The notes below the pieces were generated by a model. It made no database searches and was not told where the DNA came from. It worked only from the letters and a program-made list of their open reading frames with translations. Positions 1-9,484 of a stretch of DNA of 64,000 nt are shown here, piece after piece. The DNA is from Agriterribacter humi. Its GTDB lineage: Bacteria > Bacteroidota > Bacteroidia > Chitinophagales > Chitinophagaceae. The DNA is taken from positions 39,541-103,540 of the forward strand of contig NZ_VOHQ01000018.1 in assembly GCF_009192765.1 (NCBI RefSeq), given 5' to 3'. Every line of letters begins with the position of its first letter. The stretch's first letter is position 1. Position numbers and translations under genes: made by a program.

Positions 1-650
1 AAAATGCCCTGTGATGAGCCTATTATTTCAGGATGAACTGCATAATTAATCAATGTGGCAATGGGGCTGTTTTTATTTTTACCGGTAGTTGCTATTGCCT
101 GTATAACGCCACAACGCGGATCATACAACTGGGGAGCGTAATAATTGTAAGCGATCTTTCCTTTGGCTTCATCTACGGCTATTTTTAATGAAGCCGGCTC
201 AAGTTTGCTTACCGCTTCATTTACCGCATCGGCAATTTGCTGCACACACCAGTCCAAATATTTCAGGTCGGCATGCGACGTGCCTTTTTCATCAGGAAAA
301 CCATAAGCATCGGGAGCGCTGTGGGTATGGGTAACGCCTATAAGAATATTTTCGGGTGCAATGCCTTTGATCAATGCACGTGATTTGTTGCCTAACACCG
401 AAGGCCAACCTAAATTATCAATGTTAACAATTGCAATTCTTGTGGGTCCCTTTTCAAACACCAATGCCCTTGCGTACAAATCGCCCTGCTTTACGGTTGC
501 CGGCTTTGGTGTACCAACTCCGCCGGATACCGGTAGTAAAGGATTGGGTGTAATAACCCTTACTGCAGCGCCGGCTTTGAATGTTTGGGTGTAGGAACCA
601 GGTATAAAACCAATGATACACAGAAAAAAAATAAATACTCTTACATACAT
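1..650 (-). CDS. Neutral/alkaline ceramidase-like hydrolase (N-terminal part, truncated by window edge)
   Basis: An open frame runs from an ATG at 650 to the left edge without a stop, so only the first 216 residues are present. It begins with a hydrophobic signal peptide and continues with AGAAVRVITP, a glycine-rich segment, and ITHTHSAPD; the last resembles the Thr-His-Thr-His-Ser metal/active-site motif of neutral ceramidases (PF04734). Members hydrolyse the amide bond of ceramide, though many bacterial relatives are annotated only as hydrolases of unknown substrate. It follows the SusD gene by 133 bases on the same strand and is probably part of that uptake locus. The family call is fairly firm; the substrate is inference. 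Confidence 0.8.
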   Translation of the reverse strand, partial: MYVRVFIFFLCIIGFIPGSYTQTFKAGAAVRVITPNPLLPVSGGVGTPKPATVKQGDLYARALVFEKGPTRIAIVNIDNLGWPSVLGNKSRALIKGIAPENILIGVTHTHSAPDAYGFPDEKGTSHADLKYLDWCVQQIADAVNEAVSKLEPASLKIAVDEAKGKIAYNYYAPQLYDPRCGVIQAIATTGKNKNSPIATLINYAVHPEIIGSSQGI

Positions 651-783
651 CTTATAAACAATTATCTCTCTGACAAAATATCTGCAACAATATTTGGACT
701 TTTGTGAGGAAAAAAGGTGGAAGGTGTAGGGTGGAACAGTTTTTTGCCCTATACCCAATGCCTTTAGGCCTTACACCCTACCC

Positions 784-2475
784 CTACCATGGCTTGCCAG
801 TTCCCTGAATAACCCAGGGTCTTGACCACGGACTGTTTTTGGTACCATTACCACCAAAATTCGATAATGGTGTACTTTCAAGGTTTTCATTTGCTGCCTC
901 CACATTGGTACCATTAAGATTCCGTTCTTCAACGGGATAGTAGAATCTTAGAGGTAATTCTTTTGCTACAGTTCTAAGTTCCACGCCATGCAATTCAGGG
1001 TAACCCGTTCTGCGCCAGTCAAACCACGCCTCTGTAGCAACAGACCAGGTAGATATCCATTTTTGGGTAATGATTTGTTCCTGCGAGCCATCAAAAGCAA
1101 CTTCAGGCTGTGCAACATAATCCGCGGCTTGTGAAGCGCTGAGTCCCCATGCTTCAAATGATGCCTGAATAGCCTGGTTGTAGTGCGTTTCAGCATCACC
1201 CGCATTCCACCCTTTTACGGCTGATGCTTCTGCAAGGATAAAATGAACTTCTGCGGCCGACATTAGCCTTACTTTGGAGCCACCAGCATTACCCTTGGCA
1301 AACCTGGCATTCACCCAGGAGACATGAGGATTGTGGGCGGACTGCTGCGGATCCGGGCTAAGGTTGTATAATTGAGGAGCATTTAAAGCAACAGGAAGGC
1401 CAACGTAATGGGGATCCTGGTTTATATCATTCAGCGTGAGCTGTCTGGAAGCCAGGTAATCAGGAGAAACTATCCGCACTGCGTTTCTTGTTACGCCATT
1501 TATAGTAGTATCATATACCGTTTTACTGATACTGCCGGTAAGGCTGGCATCAACATAGATTGAAACCTCCACAGGATTAGCCCAAACTGCTATCCTTGGA
1601 TCATTTCTTTCCAGCAAAGCTTTTACCAGCGTATTAGCCATTTTTATGCGCCTGTAATTGCTACTATCCGATTGTGGTATTGCATACGAAGGCCATGAAT
1701 CGCCATCACTATTGCCCGGAAAGCCCATTGCTGCATCTTCGGATGCATTCTTAATGATGGGATATTGATCAGGAGTATTGACTATTTTTTCAATTCCTGC
1801 CTGCGCTACCGAAGGCAACTTATCTGATATGCGCATATAATACCGGAGGGCTAATGAATTGGCAAACTTCCTCCATTTGGCGGCATCACCACCATAATAT
1901 ATATCTGCAGATCCTACAGTACTGTTGAACTGCGATTCAGAAAGTAAAGTATTTGCTTTCTCCAGATCTGCCAAAATACCTTCATAAATGCTTTGCTGGC
2001 TATCGAAGGCGGGGAATGTATATTCGGCTCCGCCTGTCTCGCCTTTTAATGCCTGGGTATAAGGAGCATCGCCATATAAATCGGTTATCAATCCAAACAT
2101 CAGGCTTTTCATTACCAGTGTTATACCCTGTTGCAAAGGATAATCTAATTCTACCGCCTTGTCATACACAAACTGGTTGTTTCTTAAAATATCATAATAT
2201 CCTGTCCAACTATTGCTGTTGCCCCAGTCATAGTTATTATGTCCGCCTCCCCATCCATCTTTTTGCGTATGCTGCATCACTCCTGCAATATCCTGGTAAC
2301 CGAGTCCAACAAAGGCTCTTCCGGCTTCTGATAATACAGTTGATAATACCAGGTTAGGATTTGTTGAAGAAGGGTCTGCACCATTAGGATTTTCATTCAA
2401 CTCTACAAGGTGTTTGGTACAGGAAAAACCAATGGCTGAAAACACCACTAATATTGTAATATATATCTTTTTCAT
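784..2475 (-). CDS. SusD/RagB-like outer-membrane nutrient-binding lipoprotein
   Basis: This 563-residue protein starts with a lysine-containing signal peptide and a lipobox ending GFSC, so it should be lipid-anchored and face outwards at the outer membrane. The text after the cysteine (LNENPNGADPSSTNPNLVLS) and the later ILRNNQFVYDKA region fit the SusD-like-2 branch (PF12771) more than classical SusD. SusD proteins lid the SusC barrel and capture oligomeric substrate. It lies 30 bases after the SusC gene on the same strand, the usual order. The substrate cannot be read from sequence; the ceramidase-like gene downstream suggests something lipid-linked rather than starch. Confidence 0.93.
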   Translation of the reverse strand: MKKIYITILVVFSAIGFSCTKHLVELNENPNGADPSSTNPNLVLSTVLSEAGRAFVGLGYQDIAGVMQHTQKDGWGGGHNNYDWGNSNSWTGYYDILRNNQFVYDKAVELDYPLQQGITLVMKSLMFGLITDLYGDAPYTQALKGETGGAEYTFPAFDSQQSIYEGILADLEKANTLLSESQFNSTVGSADIYYGGDAAKWRKFANSLALRYYMRISDKLPSVAQAGIEKIVNTPDQYPIIKNASEDAAMGFPGNSDGDSWPSYAIPQSDSSNYRRIKMANTLVKALLERNDPRIAVWANPVEVSIYVDASLTGSISKTVYDTTINGVTRNAVRIVSPDYLASRQLTLNDINQDPHYVGLPVALNAPQLYNLSPDPQQSAHNPHVSWVNARFAKGNAGGSKVRLMSAAEVHFILAEASAVKGWNAGDAETHYNQAIQASFEAWGLSASQAADYVAQPEVAFDGSQEQIITQKWISTWSVATEAWFDWRRTGYPELHGVELRTVAKELPLRFYYPVEERNLNGTNVEAANENLESTPLSNFGGNGTKNSPWSRPWVIQGTGKPW

Positions 2476-2505
2476 ATCTGCTATGTTGAATAGTTTAGGA
2501 ATAGC

Positions 2506-5500
2506 TTAAAATGTAATATTCAGTTTAACGCCTATTGGTATTGACCATGGTGTAACATTGTATCTTTCTATCCCTTGTTTAAATTGAATTCCTCCCTGCA
2601 CACCTGTTGTTGGCTGGAAAGCATTTTCAGGATCAATGCCAATTTTTGCTTCTGTCCATAAGATAATATTTCTGCTGTAAACAGAAAAGCTGATATCCTG
2701 CATTTTGAAAGATTGAACCAATGAAGCTGGCAGGGCATATGAAAGAGACAGCTCCCTAAGTTTAATGTAAGAAGCAGAAAATAATGTCGGTTCCATGAAT
2801 TCCCATGGATTACTTACAGCATACAACATAGGTATGGTTTTATTGGGGTTACCGGGATCATCCAGCCCCAGTATATTTTCTCCCAGGTTTTCTGCATATC
2901 CTGTTGGGTTTCCATCAGCATCCCAGCCGGTTGCGTAAACACCAGGGGCAAACATTCCTCCATAAGGCAGGTTAAAACCGGAGATAATTACCGGATAGCT
3001 CGCCCGTTCCGGTGTAGGCCATCCTACACGCAAAAATCTTCCATTATGTACTTTTATTAATTCATCTTCATGGGCAACTAAGTAATCGCGCAATTCCTTG
3101 CCCGTCATCGTACCCGGATCAATAAAATTGTCAAACTGAAGCCCCGCTCTGCCGTCTTCGATACCATACCTGTAGGTTTGTGATACAAACTGACCGCCAT
3201 TCCTCCAGTCAAAAGTCATATTCAGCGTCCAGTTTTTCCAGCTAACAGAAGTTTGAGCGCCCATTATAAAACGCGGATTAAAGTTTCCTATTTTATTCCT
3301 GGTTGCCAAAGCATCCAGTTGCACCCATTTAGCGCCGTCTTCATTTCCATTGTCTAATAGCGGGTATCCATAATAGGGAGATCCTTTATCTTCGACTACA
3401 CGAAGTTTATTTCCATAAATATCACCTACTTCCTCTCCCAGGAAAGTATAAGCACCCCCTTTGGCATCTGACCAGTAGGTGAAGTAAGGCATTTCATCGG
3501 CCAGTTCCATTACTTTAGTACGGTTACGGGTAAGGTTCACACTTACATCCCATCTCCAGTTCCTTGTTTGAACAGGTGTGCCGCCTAATGTAAGTTCAAT
3601 ACCTGAACTTCTCAACAGCCCGGCATTGATATTCTTTGAAGAAAATCCAGTAGAGGGAGCCAAGCCTGTACTGAATATCTGGTTTTTGTTATCAACCGTG
3701 TAGTAGGTGCCCGCAAAACGTAAACGATTTTGAAATAAGTTGATATCAATGCCCGCTTCATAGGATACAGCCAGTTCGGGTTTAAGATCGGGATTGAGCA
3801 ATGTACCCGATGTAGCAAGCCGGGGCACATCATTCCATGTTCCGGCATTACCCAAAACCGATATCAGTTGATAAACACCGGCATCATTACCAGCCTGTGC
3901 ATAGCCACCTCTTAATTTAATAAGATTAATGTCGGGAGACCTGATACCGAGAATTTCATTCACCAATACGCTTAAAGAAGCCGATGGGTAAAAATAAGCT
4001 TTTGCCCCCGGCAATGTACTCGACCAGTCGGTCCGGCCACTGAGATCAAGATAGACCATATCCTTAAAGCCCAGCGTGGCCATTTCATACACACTGTTAA
4101 CCTGCTTCTCATAAAGGTAGCTGCTGTAATCAAGATTTGCAGGAAGGATATTTTGAATGGTGAACACATTTGGAACGACCAGGCCTGTTCCGTTTTTAGT
4201 TGCTGTTCTTTCAGAACTTCCGGTTTGATAGCGTGTGTTGCCACCTACAGAAGCCGAAAGGCTGAAACCACCGAAATCTTTTTTATAGGTTGCCAGGAAA
4301 TCTGCGTTTCCCTCAAAACTCCTGATATTGGTTATGCCGTATGCGCCACGGGGGTCTTCGGTATAGCCATTCGCCATTTTGGTTTCTCTTTTTTCACTAA
4401 AATTATCCAGTCCGTAACGAAACATCAGGCTTATGTCTCTTGTAACCTGCCAGTCGGCTTTAATATTTCCATATACCCTGTCTCGCACAAATGAATTATT
4501 TACTTCGTATGCCAGGAAATATGGATTATTGAAATCAGGATGCTGTGAACGTTGTACCAGCCCTTCCTGCCCGGGAACCCAGTAATCTTTTAAATCAAGC
4601 ATATCTGTATTGGGTGAAACGGCATACGCCCATTGCAGCGGATTTGCACCTCTTTCACCAGCAGGGCGATTATTGGAATTATTACGGCTTAGGTCTACAT
4701 TGGTGCTCAACCTGAATTTACTACTTACTTTAACCGTTGAATTAAGATTAAGGGTGTTGCGGAACAGATCTGAATTAGGAATGATACCCTTGTTTCTCAT
4801 ATTGGCATATGAAATACGGTAGTTCATGGATTCGGTACTATTGGCTACGGAAACCCCATTGGTAGTTGTAAGCCCGGTTTGCACGAAATTTTTGACATTG
4901 TTGGGATGAGAAACCAGCGGAATAGGAATTTGATTACCATTTTCATCGAGCGGGCTATTCCATTGTATAGCATAATAGCCTCTATCCAGTTCAGGGCCGC
5001 CGGCGCCACCTGATTCATCCACAATTACATAATCGGGATTGAACCTTGGATCGGAAACACCCAGTGGATCAGATAATATATTCCCTGAAATAGAAACTGG
5101 TGTGGCAGGGAAAACACCGCTTGCAAACCTTGTTTGCCAGTTCAGGAATTTATAGGGCTTCTCAAAAACAGTGTTCGATGTAAAATTAACTGTCATTTTT
5201 TTAACGCCCTTCCCACTCTTGGTGGTAATCAGTACTACGCCATTGCCTGCTCTTGAACCATACAGTGCAGCCGCGCTCGGCCCCTTAAGAATAGACACGT
5301 TTTCAATATCATCAGGATTAATACCAGCTATCGCATTTCCATAATCTACCCTGTTATCATTACCTACCTGGCTAACATTATTCAACGTGTTGGCAATAGG
5401 AACGCCATCTATTACGAACAAAGGCTGGTTATCGCTGCTCAATGAAGTAGCGCCACGGATAATCATACTTACCGAAGAGCCGGCCCCACCCGTTTGATTG

Positions 5501-6066
5501 ATCGTAACCCCTGCTACTTTGCCCGACATCGCGTTTAATACATTTTCCTGTGCCACACGATTCATTTCCTTGCCGGCTACCTGTTCTACAGAATAACCCA
5601 GAGATTTTTTTTCCCTTGTAATACCAAGTGCAGTTACCACTACACCCGACAGTTCCTGTGCTGTATTTTCAATTGTTACGGTAAGATTGGAACGACCCGC
5701 TATTGCCGTTTCAATCGTTTTATAACTCACGGCGCTAAACACTAAAGTGCTATTGCCATTTTTAACATTCAGTGAAAACAATCCGTTCTCGTCTGTTGTA
5801 GTGGCGTTATTTGTTCCTTTCTCTGTAACAGTTACACCTGCTACAGGGCCGTTCTCATCTTTAACCGTACCCTTTACAACAAAATCGGCATGAGTGGATT
5901 TTGCGGTTTGCAGAAGGGCGGGCACTTTGTTGTGTGCAAATAATTTACTCTTGTTATTTTGGGGTGAGCCGGATAATAATGCCATATCCTGCGCCGCCAC
6001 CGGATGTAAAAAGATTACCAGGCTAAACAGGGATAGCAGCCTGATGGTAAAGCAGCAATTTCTCAT
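2506..6066 (-). CDS. SusC/RagA-family TonB-dependent outer-membrane transporter
   Basis: The chosen ATG gives 1186 residues. An upstream in-frame TTG would add 34 residues but would overlap the preceding gene and hide the signal peptide (MRNCCFTIRLLSLFSLVIFL). After the signal come a carboxypeptidase-D-like plug extension (VKGTVKDENGPVAGVTV, about residues 60-145), the TonB-dependent plug with the SusC signature MSGKVAGVTINQTGG and PLFVIDGVPI, and a long C-terminal beta barrel ending in ITF. No secretin/TonB N-terminal (STN) domain is visible, so classical FecR-type signalling through this transporter is not expected. It pairs with the SusD gene 30 bases downstream. Confidence 0.95.
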   Translation of the reverse strand: MRNCCFTIRLLSLFSLVIFLHPVAAQDMALLSGSPQNNKSKLFAHNKVPALLQTAKSTHADFVVKGTVKDENGPVAGVTVTEKGTNNATTTDENGLFSLNVKNGNSTLVFSAVSYKTIETAIAGRSNLTVTIENTAQELSGVVVTALGITREKKSLGYSVEQVAGKEMNRVAQENVLNAMSGKVAGVTINQTGGAGSSVSMIIRGATSLSSDNQPLFVIDGVPIANTLNNVSQVGNDNRVDYGNAIAGINPDDIENVSILKGPSAAALYGSRAGNGVVLITTKSGKGVKKMTVNFTSNTVFEKPYKFLNWQTRFASGVFPATPVSISGNILSDPLGVSDPRFNPDYVIVDESGGAGGPELDRGYYAIQWNSPLDENGNQIPIPLVSHPNNVKNFVQTGLTTTNGVSVANSTESMNYRISYANMRNKGIIPNSDLFRNTLNLNSTVKVSSKFRLSTNVDLSRNNSNNRPAGERGANPLQWAYAVSPNTDMLDLKDYWVPGQEGLVQRSQHPDFNNPYFLAYEVNNSFVRDRVYGNIKADWQVTRDISLMFRYGLDNFSEKRETKMANGYTEDPRGAYGITNIRSFEGNADFLATYKKDFGGFSLSASVGGNTRYQTGSSERTATKNGTGLVVPNVFTIQNILPANLDYSSYLYEKQVNSVYEMATLGFKDMVYLDLSGRTDWSSTLPGAKAYFYPSASLSVLVNEILGIRSPDINLIKLRGGYAQAGNDAGVYQLISVLGNAGTWNDVPRLATSGTLLNPDLKPELAVSYEAGIDINLFQNRLRFAGTYYTVDNKNQIFSTGLAPSTGFSSKNINAGLLRSSGIELTLGGTPVQTRNWRWDVSVNLTRNRTKVMELADEMPYFTYWSDAKGGAYTFLGEEVGDIYGNKLRVVEDKGSPYYGYPLLDNGNEDGAKWVQLDALATRNKIGNFNPRFIMGAQTSVSWKNWTLNMTFDWRNGGQFVSQTYRYGIEDGRAGLQFDNFIDPGTMTGKELRDYLVAHEDELIKVHNGRFLRVGWPTPERASYPVIISGFNLPYGGMFAPGVYATGWDADGNPTGYAENLGENILGLDDPGNPNKTIPMLYAVSNPWEFMEPTLFSASYIKLRELSLSYALPASLVQSFKMQDISFSVYSRNIILWTEAKIGIDPENAFQPTTGVQGGIQFKQGIERYNVTPWSIPIGVKLNITF

Positions 6067-6112
6067 AACAGTTCGATTGATTGTGTAAATAAATGATGAC
6101 TTAAAATTCGGA

Positions 6113-6649
6113 TTATTGTTTTTCAAAGATGAAATACACGGGTATATCTGCATCCACTTCAGCAACATAAATGGTATTGCTCAGCGAACCCAGCTTCATA
6201 TTGGTAGCATTAATGTCTTCAATCCATAACGGCGTATCCTTACCATCGGATGAAATGAGATGCAGGGCTGAGCCGTATACCTGCAAATTCCAGGTGCCGG
6301 TATTACCGGCATTGGGCATCATAAAATCAGTACTTCCGGTAATGCTGAAAGTTCCTTTGGAATCAAAAGTAAAAATGTTACCCTGTGTTGCTGTAATCTG
6401 TGGTCCGGTTAAGGGTAAAAATGACGCTAAAATATGCAGGCTGGTTCCAACAGGCAGGTCATCGCCACCAAACGGGTTCGGAATGGGATAGGCTAATGTA
6501 ATATCCGTTTGTTTCCAGGTACCGGTTACCCAGCCTTTTTTAATCGAAGCCAGGTCTTCTTTTTTTGGCTCTTCCTTTTTGCAGGACACCATTAAAAATA
6601 CCGGAGCAATAAGCAGTAGTAAAGCAAATGCTTTGAAAATTCTTTTCAT
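6113..6649 (-). CDS. Lipocalin-like lipoprotein of the SusCD locus
   Basis: From the ATG at 6649 the product has 178 residues; a TTG two codons upstream is less likely. A signal peptide ends in the lipobox VSC, followed by KKEEPKKED, a charged linker typical of Bacteroidota surface lipoproteins. The rest (WVTGTWKQTDITLAYP, TFDSKGTFSITG, GTWNLQVYGSALHLIS) has the strand pattern of small lipocalin-like lipoproteins (similar to PF13648). It ends 46 bases before the SusC start on the same strand and is likely co-transcribed. Function is unknown; an accessory surface role in the same uptake system is inference. Confidence 0.75.
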   Translation of the reverse strand: MKRIFKAFALLLLIAPVFLMVSCKKEEPKKEDLASIKKGWVTGTWKQTDITLAYPIPNPFGGDDLPVGTSLHILASFLPLTGPQITATQGNIFTFDSKGTFSITGSTDFMMPNAGNTGTWNLQVYGSALHLISSDGKDTPLWIEDINATNMKLGSLSNTIYVAEVDADIPVYFIFEKQ

Positions 6650-7004
6650 GAGCAAACGGTTGATGTGATGAATTGTGATAATTGTTTTGGTTTTACAAAG
6701 TTGTAGTTTTTTTAGCCAGGGATATGCATCTGTTTTATAGTTTTTGAAAAATTAATAGTGGTTTAAAGAAATCATATTCATGTATCCTCAATAAGTAGGT
6801 GTATACCTATAGTTGAAATAAAGATCAATTTTATCCAAATTATGCAGACTAACAAATGTTAATTATTATAAAAAAAATAGCTTAAATTATTGTGAGGAGT
6901 TTTACTTCCCCGCAAGTTTTAAACCCGCGGGGGTAGTAAAATTTGTGAAATTTGGGATAAGGGGCCGGGGGAAAGAGGTATAACATATTAATCACATTAA
7001 GTCC
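6650..7004. other. Intergenic region between ECF sigma gene and SusCD operon
   Basis: No credible coding frame is present. The part next to the lipoprotein gene holds an AT-rich stretch with ACAAAGTTG at about 6697-6705, which on the minus strand reads CAACTTTG and could be a -7 element for the SusCD operon. A GC-rich imperfect hairpin occupies 6900-6941. The remainder is AT-rich with no other structure that I could support. Confidence 0.5.
6900..6941 (-). terminator. GC-rich hairpin downstream of the ECF sigma gene
   Basis: Arms 6900-6913 and 6927-6941 pair over about 13 bases with one bulge and contain CCCCGC/GCGGGG. It lies 64 bases after the sigma gene stop. There is no clear run of T after the stem, so it may be a weak terminator or a cis element ahead of the SusCD operon. 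Confidence 0.4.
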
Positions 7005-7556
7005 TTAGCACATTTGCTTCCGCAGATTGATCATAGCCCGGAAGGCAAGATTGTTAACAGACTGATAGTTCATGCTGAGTTTTATGGCGATCTGTTCGTA
7101 AGTAAGACCTTCAAAAAACCGAAGCCTCACTACCTGCTTTTGACGGGATGTGAGCTGTGCCAATGCAATATTTAAACGACTTTTTTGTTCGGTAATCCTT
7201 TCAGATGAAATGATGATCTCTTCTATATTCTCATCTTCCTGCAACCGTTGTTCATTATCATGCAGTTCATTTACAACCACTTTACGTTTAACTTTTTTCA
7301 GAATAATGCTTTTCAGCACTTTTACAAGATAGCTGTAAGAATGATTAACATCCCCGATACTGGCCCTGTAATGCCATATTTCAATGAAAATTTCCTGTAA
7401 GGCGTCTTTTGCCAATTCCCGGTTGTCTGTCATTTTTAAAGCTGCATGAAATAACCTGTCAATATAAGTATCATACAGGTATCCCAGGGCTTCTGTATTC
7501 CCCTGCTTCAACTGTCGCCAGCAGGCAGCGTCGTTCTGGTAAATACATTCAGGCAT
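7005..7556 (-). CDS. ECF-type RNA polymerase sigma factor (FecI-like)
   Basis: The ATG at 7556 gives 183 residues; an earlier TTG is possible. Region 2 is visible as LGYLYDTYIDRLFHAALKM and DALQEIFIEIW, and region 4 as LTSRQKQVVRLRFFEGLTY followed by a helix-turn-helix (EQIAIKLSMNYQSVNNLAF). This is the usual architecture of the sigma factors that switch on SusCD loci in Bacteroidota. Here no FecR-type anti-sigma gene lies next to it, and the neighbouring SusC lacks an STN domain, so its control partner is either elsewhere or different. Control of the downstream SusCD locus is inference from position. Confidence 0.92.
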   Translation of the reverse strand: MPECIYQNDAACWRQLKQGNTEALGYLYDTYIDRLFHAALKMTDNRELAKDALQEIFIEIWHYRASIGDVNHSYSYLVKVLKSIILKKVKRKVVVNELHDNEQRLQEDENIEEIIISSERITEQKSRLNIALAQLTSRQKQVVRLRFFEGLTYEQIAIKLSMNYQSVNNLAFRAMINLRKQMC

Positions 7557-7774
7557 AAGAGATAAAATAAGCAATCAAAAAATTAATAACACGCTCAGGC
7601 ATACTCATAAAAATGCCTTTTTTCAGAGTTCAATTTTATCTCTATTTTAAAAAATGGCCAATGTTAATTCTTATGAAAAAAATAGCAGAAATTATGATGG
7701 GTGTCTGGGGGAAGGTGTGAGGAATGAGGTATGAGGTTTAGGTATGGGGTGCGGAGCATCTTCTGTATAAATAA

Positions 7775-7810
7775 AAACCGTGGTTCGAAATGATTTCAAA
7801 CTCACGGTTT
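7775..7810 (-). terminator. Intrinsic terminator of the outer-membrane protein gene
   Basis: A perfect 8-base outer stem (7775-7782 with 7803-7810) is extended by an inner stem with a single mismatch around a short loop. On the minus strand it is followed by TTTTTATTTAT. It sits 25 bases after the stop at 7835, exactly where a rho-independent terminator is expected. Confidence 0.85.
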
Positions 7811-7834
7811 ATCGGAATGCTGTTTTATTGGGTA

Positions 7835-8365
7835 TTAAAAAGTATAACGAGCAGAGATGCCCACATTGCCGGCGTAAAAACTACTGTAATAGCTATAGGG
7901 CTTAATCAGTGCTATTGTAGGACGGAAATCGGCGCTTACGTTCAATGGGATATTTCCGAATTTATAATCTGCGCCGCCTGTAGGAAACACGCCTAAACCA
8001 AATCCTTTGTAATCTTCGTATTTAGAAAAAGTATTAAAAGCGGTTAAACCTCCGCCAACAAACCATTTCAGTCCTTCCACGGAACCAATTGGAAAATGAT
8101 GCTGGTAGGAAACCGAGCCAGAAAGATTAACCCAATTATACCCTGTATATCCATAAGGTCTGAACCCAATATTTATTTCAATAGCCCCCGGATCAGTAAC
8201 AAAGGTTTTAAATGAAGCGGCGATAATATCATAATACCCGCCGCCAACACGCAACCCGATCCCGCTTTTATAGCTGCTCCCATCCTGTGCCTTCAGCGAC
8301 ACTGCAGAGAAGCTCAAAACAAATACAATATTGAAGGCGATCAGAAACTTTTTCATTGTGTTCAT
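7835..8365 (-). CDS. Small outer-membrane beta-barrel protein
   Basis: Starts are possible at 8365 (MNTMKKFL) or 8356 (MKKFL); both give the same cleavable signal peptide ending SLKAQ. The mature part of about 150 residues alternates short hydrophobic and aromatic strands with glycine turns (GIGLRVGGGYYDII, LSGSVSYQHHFPIG, WFVGGGLTAFNTF) and ends in an aromatic residue (ISARYTF), the outer-membrane insertion signal. It resembles the OmpA-like/porin-fold barrels of Bacteroidota. No specific function is recognised. A strong terminator follows it, so it is probably a transcription unit of its own. Confidence 0.7.
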   Translation of the reverse strand: MNTMKKFLIAFNIVFVLSFSAVSLKAQDGSSYKSGIGLRVGGGYYDIIAASFKTFVTDPGAIEINIGFRPYGYTGYNWVNLSGSVSYQHHFPIGSVEGLKWFVGGGLTAFNTFSKYEDYKGFGLGVFPTGGADYKFGNIPLNVSADFRPTIALIKPYSYYSSFYAGNVGISARYTF

Positions 8366-8489
8366 TTTTAATAATAAATAATACAAGCGCAAAAAGATTC
8401 CGCAAAAATAGAGGAGCAGCACCGATTTTAGCGACTGATTTATTTTTCTTGCCTTATGCTAAACTATCCTGCCTGCCAATTGCGCTCGT

Positions 8490-9062
8490 TCAGTTATACC
8501 GGCGGGCATAAAATTCCCCGTCTGTAACATTGAGTTTTGTAGTGTAGTTCTCATTATATAGCGCGCCTGAAAAACTACCTTTAATATAATCTGATGCTGC
8601 CTCCGTAATTTTTATTGTCGCTTTCGTCTCTGCTCCGGGGGGCAGGGCTGGCGCAAATTCTTCCATCCACGAGAGATAATTTTTTCCGTTTTCATCAATA
8701 TACACCAGGTTTACAAGCTTGGCTTTTTGCGTACCGGATGTGCCGGCAGTATAACTTGTATAGGTAAGGCCTGGCTGGGTTTCATTTTCGGTAGCCAGCA
8801 ATAAAGTCATATTATTTTTAGTGGCCGCACCCGCATCTTTCAGTCCCGCAAGAGAAGTATTATGCTGCAATGCCGTTACTTTATCAAAAGTGCCTTCTAC
8901 CTGTCCTTTATGCTCTACCTGCGTTCCGTTAATTTTAAAACGCATATAATAGCCGGTCCCCGAACCTATGTCGTTATTGTCTTTTTTGCAGGAATACACC
9001 ATGATCATAGTAGCCGGCAACAGAACATACTGGAAAAGCCTGAAAAGAAAACGCTTTTTCAT
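8490..9062 (-). CDS. Lipoprotein of unknown function
   Basis: The ATG at 9062 gives 190 residues starting MKKRFLFRLFQYVLL; longer starts would place residues before the signal peptide. The lipobox is VYSC followed by KKDNND, so it should be lipid-anchored. The body is a predicted all-beta domain (YYMRFKINGTQVEHKGQ, MTLLLATENETQPGLTY, YIKGSFSGALYNENYT). This pattern is common in lipoproteins of the phylum that have no assigned role. It is on the same strand as the barrel gene 125 bases away and may be separately transcribed. Confidence 0.6.
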   Translation of the reverse strand: MKKRFLFRLFQYVLLPATMIMVYSCKKDNNDIGSGTGYYMRFKINGTQVEHKGQVEGTFDKVTALQHNTSLAGLKDAGAATKNNMTLLLATENETQPGLTYTSYTAGTSGTQKAKLVNLVYIDENGKNYLSWMEEFAPALPPGAETKATIKITEAASDYIKGSFSGALYNENYTTKLNVTDGEFYARRYN

Positions 9063-9484
9063 ATACAATGCTTTAAAATTAAAGAACAAAAAGAAACTTC
9101 ATTTTGTCGCTGTCTGAGGTTTTACATTGACTGCCATTCAAGAGTAGCCAGTTTCTTTTATGCCACAAAATACCATTTATTAGCCTGCTTTCATTTATTA
9201 TTGAACTATTATCCAAATATTTTTGCCTCCCTGTAAAATGCGCATTCCGCTTTATGGCCAGGATATTACTTGGTACTTTTCCTGCTGCTGCGGCCTGTTG
9301 TGGAAAACAGCATAGGACACGAACTTGTCAATAAAATAACCCGGGCTAGAATTGAAGTGACCAATGAAACCAAATATGTAAACGCATGTGTAACTTCGTA
9401 TGATCATACCCGGGGAGTAAGGAGGGAGTTGAAATTGCTATCAGCAACGGCGTTTAGCAGAAAATTTACCCGAATTTTGCAGGC
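9063..9484. other. Divergent intergenic region
   Basis: This stretch separates the minus-strand lipoprotein from the plus-strand acetyltransferase. A plus-strand open frame here starts with TTG, has no family resemblance and only abuts the next gene, so I do not call it. The last bases before the acetyltransferase (GAATTTTGCAGGC then ATG) look like a Bacteroidota -7 box placed very close to the start codon. Confidence 0.4.

Noticed and set aside
361..594. Plus-strand open frame of 77 codons at the left edge.
   Set aside because: It is antisense to the truncated ceramidase-like gene, which has a signal peptide and family motifs.
7783..7800. tRNA T-loop-like GGTTCGAAAT.
   Set aside because: It lies inside an intrinsic terminator hairpin and no acceptor, D or anticodon arm can be drawn.
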